NCBI GenBank assembly: GCA_016292515.1
Contig: JAEDIJ010000027.1
Span: 1 to 28,561, forward strand
From: Victivallaceae bacterium
GTDB taxonomy: Bacteria; Verrucomicrobiota; Lentisphaeria; Victivallales; Victivallaceae
Reading direction: 5' to 3'
DNA length: 28,561 bases
Shown here: positions 22,549 to 28,561 of the stretch, one piece after another
Layout: every line of letters begins with the position of its first letter
Numbering within the stretch: the stretch's first letter is position 1
Program-made: the position numbers and the translations under genes
The notes under the pieces: generated by a model
Seen by the model: the letters and a program-made list of their open reading frames with translations, nothing else
The model's database searches: none
Told to the model about the DNA's origin: nothing

Positions 22549-23582
22549 TTATCCCCCAGAAACTCCGCCGGGACTCCGAGCATTTCCGTCAGGAAGCGGC
22601 GCAAATTGGCGAGTTCGCCCGTCAAAAGGAGACTGCGCGATTCCAAGATACTGCTCCCCACCGTGCCGTCCTCTTTGACGTTGACGGGGGCGATCGTTTC
22701 CAATTCGTGGAAATCCAACTCGTTGGAGCCGTTGAAAATGCTGAAAATATCGCCCGCCGACCAAGGCCCGTTGGGCTGATCGTTGTCGGCGATGTTGAAG
22801 TAACGGCCGTCCTCGCGGAGCGCGGTCGAGCGCAACACGACGAGATTCCGGCGCGGACTGTAAGCGCCGATGAAAACGGGATGCGATTTCGCCGCGATGC
22901 CGATCTGCAAACGGTGATCACCGCCGAGGCGGAAACTGAAATACTTGCCCTTGGTCGCCAGACGCGACAAGGGATCGCCGTAGAAATCGGTGTTGAAAGC
23001 CCCCTCGGCGGAAGTTTCGCAGCAGCCGAAAGCGTAAACCTCCTCGGCGCCGGGGAATTGTTCAAGGCTCCACGCCGAGATCAAAGCGTCTTCCTGCTTG
23101 ATGCCGCGCGGGATCATCAGGGCGTCGATCGTGCGGTAGGCAACGCCTTTGAGCATATATTTCGCATAGTTGACATCGAGATCGTCGGTGAAAACCTGAC
23201 GCGAAAAATTGATCGCGAGTTTCGTTCCCTTGCGGTTGACAAGCTCGATCTCCTTTTCGATCGCGACGCGGTCTCCGGCGACGTTTTGCGTCACCGTCGG
23301 CACGCGGTTGATGCCCGGCTGGACCATCCAGTTGCCCTTGGGCGGATAGTTGAAGGCAAACGCGCCCCCCTCCGGCGCGGGCCAGAGCGAGTTGCCGCCT
23401 AAATTATTGAATTCGACGGGGTCGGGATCGCGCGCGAGATCTTCGACGAAACGATGGAGCAACACGCCGTCGATCTCGCAGAAAATGCGCCCCTGGAAGT
23501 GATTGGAAACAAGGATGTTGCCCTCGCGCGACGGAATGACGACGAGATCGGGATCAAGTTGTTTCAGAAGTTCAAGGCTCAT
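22545..23582 (-). CDS. DUF6786-like / aldose-epimerase-fold protein
   Basis: 345 residues, no signal peptide, beta-rich. The layout resembles DUF6786 proteins, which look like galactose-mutarotase-type sugar-binding folds: an early VVIPSREGNILVSNHFQGRIF strand pair, FNNLGGNSLWPAPEGGAFAFNY near 58-78, INRVPTVTQNV, and RFGCC-type blocks later (EVYAFGCCETS, RLGGDHRLQIG). Family assignment is from pattern memory and is moderate. Both junctions with neighbours are ATGA overlaps, so it is a true member of the operon between the SH3 gene and mnmA. A sugar-related enzyme is possible; no function is claimed. Confidence 0.6.
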   Translation of the reverse strand: MSLELLKQLDPDLVVIPSREGNILVSNHFQGRIFCEIDGVLLHRFVEDLARDPDPVEFNNLGGNSLWPAPEGGAFAFNYPPKGNWMVQPGINRVPTVTQNVAGDRVAIEKEIELVNRKGTKLAINFSRQVFTDDLDVNYAKYMLKGVAYRTIDALMIPRGIKQEDALISAWSLEQFPGAEEVYAFGCCETSAEGAFNTDFYGDPLSRLATKGKYFSFRLGGDHRLQIGIAAKSHPVFIGAYSPRRNLVVLRSTALREDGRYFNIADNDQPNGPWSAGDIFSIFNGSNELDFHELETIAPVNVKEDGTVGSSILESRSLLLTGELANLRRFLTEMLGVPAEFLGDK

Positions 23583-24193
23583 TTCACATCCTCCTGCGGA
23601 GCGGGGACGACAACGGAAGCCGCTTTTTCATCGGCGGCGGGAGTTGCCTTGTCATCGACGGCAGGAGCCGCCGGAGCGGGGGCTGCCTTGTCATCGACGG
23701 CAGGAGCCGCCGGCACGGCATCTTTGGTCTCCTTTGCGGCTTCCGGCGCGGCAAGTTTTGCCGCGTCAAATTCGACGTACATCTTGGCGGCGTAAAGACG
23801 GATCATCGCCGGCGGCGCGATGCGCACCCAGCCGTAGCCGCGGTCGTCGATCATCTTGACTTCACTTCCCGCCGGCAACACGCCGAGGCAGGTCGAAGTC
23901 GATGTCTTGTCGCTGTACATTTTGATCGACGCGATCGTTTTGCCGTTGGAAATATAGGCTTCCGAAACATAAACTTTAAGCGATTCGGGGGCGGCGACTT
24001 CCACCCATTGCCCCTTGACGCCGAAAATCTGCAACTGCGCATCTTTGACGACGCGTCCGGCGACCGGCGATCTCAATTCCGGCGCGAAACGCAAATTGAG
24101 CCGGTCGGCGGTAACTTTGCCGGGAACGCTTTCCGCTCCCAAGAGCGGCAAAAACGCGGCGGCGAGCAATGCGGAAAAAATCATCTTTTTCAT
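23579..24193 (-). CDS. Exported SH3-like domain protein with an Ala/Pro repeat tail
   Basis: 204 residues. Residues 1-20 are a signal peptide (MKKMIFSALLAAAFLPLLGA). Two bacterial SH3-type units follow: about 25-75 (VTADRLNLRFAPELRSPVAGRV...GQWVEVAAPE) and about 90-140 (IKMYSDKTSTS...GSEVKMIDDRGYGWVRIAPP). The tail from about 143 is low complexity, rich in Ala, Pro, Asp and Lys, with a 13-residue unit (AAPAVDDK...) repeated in tandem. Such proteins usually sit in the periplasm and touch peptidoglycan. ATG 24193 has an AGGAGG box; the longer frame from 24301 passes through the promoter. It is the first gene of the operon. Confidence 0.85.
   Translation of the reverse strand: MKKMIFSALLAAAFLPLLGAESVPGKVTADRLNLRFAPELRSPVAGRVVKDAQLQIFGVKGQWVEVAAPESLKVYVSEAYISNGKTIASIKMYSDKTSTSTCLGVLPAGSEVKMIDDRGYGWVRIAPPAMIRLYAAKMYVEFDAAKLAAPEAAKETKDAVPAAPAVDDKAAPAPAAPAVDDKATPAADEKAASVVVPAPQEDVK
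23645..23713 (-). repeat. Tandem 39-nt repeat in the SH3-protein gene
   Basis: A 30-nt block at 23645-23674 is repeated exactly at 23684-23713, an offset of 39 nt, that is 13 codons. It encodes the Ala/Pro/Asp/Lys tail and could expand or contract without shifting the frame. Confidence 0.9.
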
Positions 24194-24256
24194 AAAACCT
24201 CCTGAAAAATCATTGATTTCACTTCGGATATGCGGTACATTATGCTCCAAAGATGT

Positions 24257-24285
24257 AATATACTTGCTGCCCCGCCGTGAAACAA
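24257..24285 (-). promoter_or_regulatory. Promoter of the SH3-DUF6786-mnmA-rlmH-amrB operon
   Basis: On the minus strand a TTGTTT -35 (24285-24280), an exact 17-nt spacer and a TATATT -10 (24262-24257) lie about 65 nt before the ATG at 24193. Confidence 0.6.
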
Positions 24286-24324
24286 GCGGAAAATGCAACA
24301 AAAAGAAACTTTTTTGATACCTCT

Positions 24325-25263
24325 ATGAAAATTCTCGGTGATTATCTGCGACAACTGCAAACGACGCGCAACGCTTCGCCGCACACCGTTGCCGCCTATC
24401 ACCGCGACATCGCCGAATTCGTCCGGCGCGTTTTCGATTCCGCGGAGGATTTCGACGACTGGGGAAAAGTCGACGTCGATGCGGCGCGCCGCTTTGTGAT
24501 GGCACTTCACGAAGCAGGCGATTCCAAACGCTCCATGCAGCGCAAAACTTCGGCGATGCGCAGTTTTTTCCGTTATCTCGTCCAGCAGGGCGTGGTCGCG
24601 GTCAACCCTTTTCTCAAACTCGCGCCGATCAAAGCCGACAAACCGTTGCCGATGGTGATGAATATCCCCGAGATCGAAAGGTTGTTGCAGGCGATCTCCT
24701 CTTACTGGAATGAGGCACTCGCGCAAAAACTCGCAAAAACGCCGGAATCCGCGGAATTCGCCAAGTTGCGCGACACCGCGCTGACCGAAGTCATCTACTC
24801 CGGCGGGATGCGCATCAGCGAAGCGACAACGCTCAATTTAGGCGATCTCGACCTCGCGCAAGGGGTCGCACTCGTGCGCGGCAAAGGCAAAAAGGAAAGA
24901 CTTTGCGCGATCGGCGCGCCCGCAAAGGCGGCGTTGATGCAGTATTATAAAATCCGCAAACTCTACGCGGGGCGCGACCGGAATGCGCCCGTTTTCGTCA
25001 ACCGCTTCGGCGAACGGCTGACGCCGCGCAGTTTTCAGCGGAACCTCAAAAATTATCTGCTCGCCGCCAATTTGCCGGTCGATCTCACGCCGCACAAACT
25101 GCGCCACAGTTTCGCGACGCATCTGCTCGATGCGGGGGCGGACTTGCGCAGCGTTCAGGAAATGCTCGGCCACGAAAGTTTGAGCACCACCCAGATCTAC
25201 ACTCACGTCAGCGCGGAACGGATGAAAAACGTTTACAAAAAAGCGCATCCGAGGGCGAAGTGA
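24325..25263 (+). CDS. xerC: Tyrosine recombinase, XerC/XerD type
   Basis: 312 residues, the usual Xer length. N-terminal SAM-like domain about 1-95 (SPHTVAAYHRDI near 18-29). Catalytic residues are all visible: Arg163 in SGGMRISEA, Lys187 in VRGKGKKERL, His257 and Arg260 in PHKLRHSFATHLLDAGADLR, His283 in LGHESLSTTQIYTHVS and the nucleophile Tyr292. This strong match to the chromosome-dimer-resolving Xer class argues against a phage integrase, though it cannot be told whether it is XerC or XerD. ATG 24325 is chosen by comparison with the family; a GTG start at 24277 would add 16 residues. The stop overlaps the next gene. Confidence 0.92.
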   Translation: MKILGDYLRQLQTTRNASPHTVAAYHRDIAEFVRRVFDSAEDFDDWGKVDVDAARRFVMALHEAGDSKRSMQRKTSAMRSFFRYLVQQGVVAVNPFLKLAPIKADKPLPMVMNIPEIERLLQAISSYWNEALAQKLAKTPESAEFAKLRDTALTEVIYSGGMRISEATTLNLGDLDLAQGVALVRGKGKKERLCAIGAPAKAALMQYYKIRKLYAGRDRNAPVFVNRFGERLTPRSFQRNLKNYLLAANLPVDLTPHKLRHSFATHLLDAGADLRSVQEMLGHESLSTTQIYTHVSAERMKNVYKKAHPRAK

Positions 25264-27713
25264 TGAAGTTCCCCGACTTTCCCGTCAAAGCCTTTTTGCC
25301 GCAAATTTGCGAAAAGGTGAAAATTCAGGATCAATTGATCGTCGTCGCCGCTCCGGGCGCGGGAAAGACGACTTTGCTTCCTCCGGCGTTGCTTGAAGTC
25401 GTTTCCGGCAAGATCCTCCTCGTGGAGCCGCGCCGCATCGCCAGCCGCGCCGCCGCGGCGCGCATCGCGGAGATCGTCGGCGAAAAACCGGGATATCATA
25501 TCGGCTACGCCGTGCGCGGCGAAAATTGCCAGTCGCCCGACACGCGGCTTCTCGTCGTCACGCCGGGCGTACTGCTCGCATTGTTGCATGAAGACCCCTC
25601 GCTGGAAGGGATCGATTGCGTCATTTTCGACGAATTTCACGAGCGGCAAATGCAGGTCGATCTCGCCTTGACGCTCACGTTGGCTTCGCGTCAGGCGTTT
25701 GAAAGCAAACTGAAACTTGTCGTGATGTCGGCGACGCTCGACACCAACCGCCTCGCGCCCTTTCTCGACGCCGAAGTCCTTTCGATACCGGGAAAAGTTT
25801 TTCCCGTTGCCGTCACGCACACGGCGGCTTCCGGCGACGTGCGCGACATACCGCTTGAATGTGCCCGCGCCGTGCTGAAAATTTTTCCGGAAACTTCCGG
25901 CGATATCCTCGTTTTCCTCCCCGGCGCGGGCGAGATCACCCGTACTTTGGAAATGCTCGCGACGCCGCTGCAAGATCAGGCGGAGATATTGCCGCTTCAC
26001 GGGACGCTCGACTTCGCGGCGCAAAAGCGCGTTTTTGCTCCCGGCAAAATGCGGCGCGTCATCCTCGCGACCAACCTCGCCGAAAGCAGCATCACCGTAC
26101 CGGGCATCGAGTGCGTCATTGATTCCGGCTGGGAAAAACATCTGCGCTTCGACCCCGGCGCGGGACTCTCCTTTCTCGAAACACAGCGCATCTCGCGCCA
26201 CAGTGCCGAACAGCGCGCCGGACGCGCCGGACGCCTCGCCCCCGGCAAGGCGATCCGCCTTTACAGCGTCAACGACGAACTTCATTTCCCCGGCGACACC
26301 AAGCCGGAAATTCTCGAATGCGACCTCGCTCCGCTCGCATTGGAGATCGCCGCGTGGGGGGCGCGCGTCGACGAACTTTTGTGGCTCGACGCCCCCGACA
26401 CAGCCAATTTCGCCGTCGCGACGCGGCTTTTGCAAAATCTCGGCGCGCTCGATGAAAAAGAGCGCATCACGCCGCTCGGGTGCGCAATGGCGCAAACGCC
26501 CGTCCATCCGCGTCTGGCGGCGATGATCCTCAAAGCGCAAAAGCTCCGCCTCGGCGCGACGGCGTGCCGCATCGCCGCGTTGCTTGAAGAGCGCGACAAC
26601 GCTTGTTTATTCCGTACCTGCGACTTGCGTGAGCGCGTCGAAATGCTTCAAAAAACGCCCAAAAAACTTGCGCAGGCGCAAAATCTTTATGAAAAACTGC
26701 GGCAAAGTTGCCGCATTTCAAGCGATGATTTCGCCCCGGAATCCTGCGGAGAGCTGGTCGCTTTTGCCTTTCCCGAATGGGTGGCGCGCCGCCGCGCTCC
26801 GCAATCGGCGGAATACATTCTTGCCGAAAGCGGCGGTGCGCGGCTTTTTGACCCCGGCGATGCGGTTTCGTCGGAATTCCTCGCGATCGCCCGGCTCGAC
26901 GCGCACAGTGCCGGCAAAAGCGTCATCCGGCTCGCCGCGCCGATTTCTAGGGAAAGCGTGGAAAAACTCTTTGCCGACCGCATCGCGACACATCATCTCG
27001 TCGAACTTTCCCCCGACTGCCGCGCGACCGGCTTCGCCGTCACCAAACTCGGCAGTATCGTCCTCAATAAAAAACCGGAAAGTGCCGCGCCATACGCGTT
27101 GACTTCGGCGATCCTTGCCGAAGCGATCCGGCGCGGCATCGCATTGCCCCCCGCCGACGACAAAAAAGCAACGCAACTTTTGGAGCGCGTCCGCTTCGCT
27201 CATACCCGCGAAAGCGACGCCTACCCCGACTGGGGCGAAAACATATGGCAAAAAATTCTGCAACAGGAGGAAACGGCGATGCTTCTGGGCAAAGTCCGCG
27301 ACCTCGCCGAACTCGCCAAACAGCCGTGGTTCAACGTGATGCGGCAAATGCTCGGCGAAACGACGTTTCAGCAACTGGAACGCGCCTACCCCGCCGAATT
27401 CCGCACCGCGGCGGGCGCGACGCACCCGATCGACTACACGCACGAAACGCCGCAATGCTCCGTCAAAATTCAGGAGTTGTACGGGCAAGATGTCCATCCG
27501 ACGGTCGGCAAAATGAAACTTCCGTTGCGGCTCGAATTGCTTTCGCCCGCCGGACGTCCGGTACAGATCACCTGCGATCTGCCCGGTTTCTGGCGCGGGA
27601 GTTGGGAAGCCGTCCGCCGCGAAATGAAAAGCCGTTACCCGAAACACCTCTGGGCGGAAGACCCCCTCGCGGAAAAAGCGACCTTCCGCACCGTCAAACC
27701 GAAAAAAGCGTAA
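25263..27713 (+). CDS. hrpB: ATP-dependent helicase HrpB
   Basis: 816 residues, the standard HrpB length. DEAH/RHA-type SF2 helicase: Walker A APGAGKTT at 30-37, EPRRIAS at 55-61, DEFHER at 123-128 (DEFH in place of DEAH, as in HrpB), SATLD near 157-161 and QRAGRAGR near 320-327. The C-terminal HrpB domain is recognisable (LPLRLELLSPAGRPVQITCDLPGFWRGSW; YPKHLWAEDP at the end). Its cell role is poorly known. ATG 25263 overlaps the xerC stop as TGATG, so translation is coupled. Confidence 0.95.
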   Translation: MKFPDFPVKAFLPQICEKVKIQDQLIVVAAPGAGKTTLLPPALLEVVSGKILLVEPRRIASRAAAARIAEIVGEKPGYHIGYAVRGENCQSPDTRLLVVTPGVLLALLHEDPSLEGIDCVIFDEFHERQMQVDLALTLTLASRQAFESKLKLVVMSATLDTNRLAPFLDAEVLSIPGKVFPVAVTHTAASGDVRDIPLECARAVLKIFPETSGDILVFLPGAGEITRTLEMLATPLQDQAEILPLHGTLDFAAQKRVFAPGKMRRVILATNLAESSITVPGIECVIDSGWEKHLRFDPGAGLSFLETQRISRHSAEQRAGRAGRLAPGKAIRLYSVNDELHFPGDTKPEILECDLAPLALEIAAWGARVDELLWLDAPDTANFAVATRLLQNLGALDEKERITPLGCAMAQTPVHPRLAAMILKAQKLRLGATACRIAALLEERDNACLFRTCDLRERVEMLQKTPKKLAQAQNLYEKLRQSCRISSDDFAPESCGELVAFAFPEWVARRRAPQSAEYILAESGGARLFDPGDAVSSEFLAIARLDAHSAGKSVIRLAAPISRESVEKLFADRIATHHLVELSPDCRATGFAVTKLGSIVLNKKPESAAPYALTSAILAEAIRRGIALPPADDKKATQLLERVRFAHTRESDAYPDWGENIWQKILQQEETAMLLGKVRDLAELAKQPWFNVMRQMLGETTFQQLERAYPAEFRTAAGATHPIDYTHETPQCSVKIQELYGQDVHPTVGKMKLPLRLELLSPAGRPVQITCDLPGFWRGSWEAVRREMKSRYPKHLWAEDPLAEKATFRTVKPKKA

Positions 27714-27769
27714 CTTTTCGTTTTGAACTCCGACGATCAAGAAAAAGCGGGATTTCCTCGTTTATATAC

Positions 27770-27798
27770 TTGACAATCACGGCGAAACGGTGTATTTT
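27770..27798 (+). promoter_or_regulatory. Promoter of tRNA-His
   Basis: A consensus TTGACA -35 (27770-27775), an exact 17-nt spacer and a TATTTT -10 (27793-27798) lie about 15 nt before the tRNA. Confidence 0.8.
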
Positions 27799-27813
27799 AT
27801 AAGACAATCTTGT

Positions 27814-27891
27814 GGTGGTTGTAGCTCAGTTGGTTAGAGCGCCTGGTTGTGGCCCAGGAGGTCGCGGGTTCGAGTCCCGTTTACCACCCCA
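27814..27891 (+). tRNA. tRNA-His (anticodon GTG)
   Basis: A full cloverleaf: G-1 at 27814 opposite C73, the histidine identity pair; D arm GCTC/GAGC; anticodon stem CCTGG/CCAGG with loop TTGTGGC (anticodon GTG); T arm GCGGG-TTCGAGT-CCCGT; encoded CCA at 27889-27891. The inner acceptor stem has a U:U mismatch (6:67) and a G:U pair (7:66). Confidence 0.97.
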
Positions 27892-27904
27892 TTACGATTT
27901 CTCC

Positions 27905-27937
27905 GTCCGAGTCAGACCTCTGATTCGGACTTTTTTA
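27905..27937 (+). terminator. Terminator of tRNA-His
   Basis: GTCCGAGTCA (27905-27914) pairs with TGATTCGGAC (27921-27930) with one G:U or mismatch, and is followed by TTTTTTATTT. Confidence 0.9.
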
Positions 27938-28561
27938 TTTCTTGCGTAAAACCCCTTGTGTCAAAGGGATTTGCAACTTTTCTGCTTTTGCTGAATTTTC
28001 TCTGTAGAGAATGGAGAGAGGGCTGTTTGCTGACAAAATCCGCATAAAATCTCCCTAAATTCTCCGCTGCAGGAGGTCACGCGACCTCTGCCAGAGAAAG
28101 AAAAGCACTTGAAACACACTGCATCTTTATGACCTCTTACCCCAAAACGGAGAATAATGACCTCCACCCTCAAAAACGGAGGACATTTGGTAGGTCGGAA
28201 TGTTATCAAGGGGGTAAATAAAATTAAAAAAATTCTCTGACCTCTTGCAGACCGAATTTTTCAAATAAAATTATCCCCCACTTCCCGACCTCTGAAAAAT
28301 ATAGTTTTCTGCTCAAAGCCACATTTTCTGCAAGTCATAATACCGCAGTTAATTCAATATGCAAAAATTCCACTTAACGCTATATCCCACCCGATGACTT
28401 CTGCGAAAGACCTCTTGCCTCAAAATCCGAGGTCGTTTGGTTAAAGGGAATATTATTTGCCGAAAACGGAGTTGAACTGTCGCAAAACAACGCAAGACGG
28501 CGGCAGTCAGGAACAGCGCCGAACAATGAGCCAATCAAGAGAACAACTGCCGCGACACGCC
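27938..28561. repeat. Gene-poor stretch with recurrent GACCTC boxes and hairpins
   Basis: No credible gene was found in these 624 bases. The heptamer GACCTCT or a close variant starts at 28083, 28131, 28159 (GACCTCC), 28239, 28287 and 28409. The inverse GAGGTC occurs at 28073 and 28429. Hairpins form where both are near: GAGGTC-acgc-GACCTC (28073-28088) and GACCTC...GAGGTC (28409-28434); CCTCC/GGAGG does the same at 28161-28182. Three units share the layout GACCTC, then CCC/CTCAAAA, then CGGAG/CGAGG. Spacing is irregular, so it is not a CRISPR array. It could be a replication or attachment region, a dispersed repeat or structured RNA. Confidence 0.5.

Noticed and set aside
24325..25263. Integrase of the phage-like element
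   Set aside because: Length, motifs and overlap with hrpB fit a housekeeping Xer recombinase, and it lies 17 kb from the phage genes.
28073..28434. CRISPR array
   Set aside because: Boxes are only 6-10 nt, spacing is irregular (28 to 122 nt), and no cas gene is present.
28526..28561. Possible gene starting at ATG 28526 and running off the right edge
   Set aside because: Only 12 codons are visible, without a Shine-Dalgarno or recognisable family.

Overview
The window looks like a gut-type member of the PVC superphylum, most plausibly Lentisphaerota (Victivallales). This is inferred from gene content: tandem ceramidase-like hydrolases with a DegT aminotransferase and a sugar isomerase-like TIM barrel, an AraC regulator, a large secreted glycoside-hydrolase-like protein, a formylglycine-generating-enzyme (FGE) fragment and a DUF6786-like protein. 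There is no 16S or ribosomal marker, so the assignment is tentative. Base and codon use change near 7.2 kb: the left part has a mixed, phage-like composition, and the right part is rich in GCG/CGC/GAC codons.

Region 1 (1-7245) is the end of a prophage or phage-derived element. After the tail of a HARE-HTH gene on the plus strand and its terminator, seven minus-strand genes run leftward: a DEAD/DEAH helicase (broken), a small unknown protein, a Prim-Pol primase/ATPase, a zinc-ribbon protein, a ParB-DNA methyltransferase fusion, a S-adenosylmethionine synthetase and a tiny PnuC/SemiSWEET-like membrane protein. The methyltransferase and SAM synthetase overlap, so the element may make DNA methyl donor on site. 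The helicase has lost its N terminus and carries a frameshift in a seven-base homopolymer. Its broken end abuts the 3' part of an FGE-type gene, so this looks like a deletion scar, an eroded element edge or an assembly junction.

Region 2 (7298-8262) holds the FGE fragment with a terminator, then tRNA-Ala(CGC) on the minus strand with its own promoter and terminator.

Region 3 (8252-19856) is metabolic. On the minus strand an AraC regulator is followed by a 930-residue secreted glycoside-hydrolase-like protein. Divergent from the regulator is gdhA, then a four-gene operon of two ceramidase-like paralogs, a DegT-type PLP aminotransferase and a sugar-phosphate-isomerase-like protein, then a glutamate:Na+ symporter-like gene. 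The gdhA promoter and the four-gene operon promoter share an almost identical block of about 48 nt ending in the -35 box, which suggests common control, possibly by the adjacent AraC protein. GDH and the symporter could supply glutamate to the aminotransferase.

Region 4 (19857-24193) has an intergenic stretch full of inverted and direct repeats, then a tightly packed minus-strand operon: SH3-like secreted protein, DUF6786-like protein, mnmA, rlmH and an AmmeMemoRadiSam-B (MEMO1) protein. Region 5 (24325-27891) is a plus-strand tyrosine recombinase of XerC/D type overlapping hrpB, followed by tRNA-His with a good promoter and terminator. The last 620 bases have no convincing gene but carry repeated GACCTC boxes, several of them forming hairpins.
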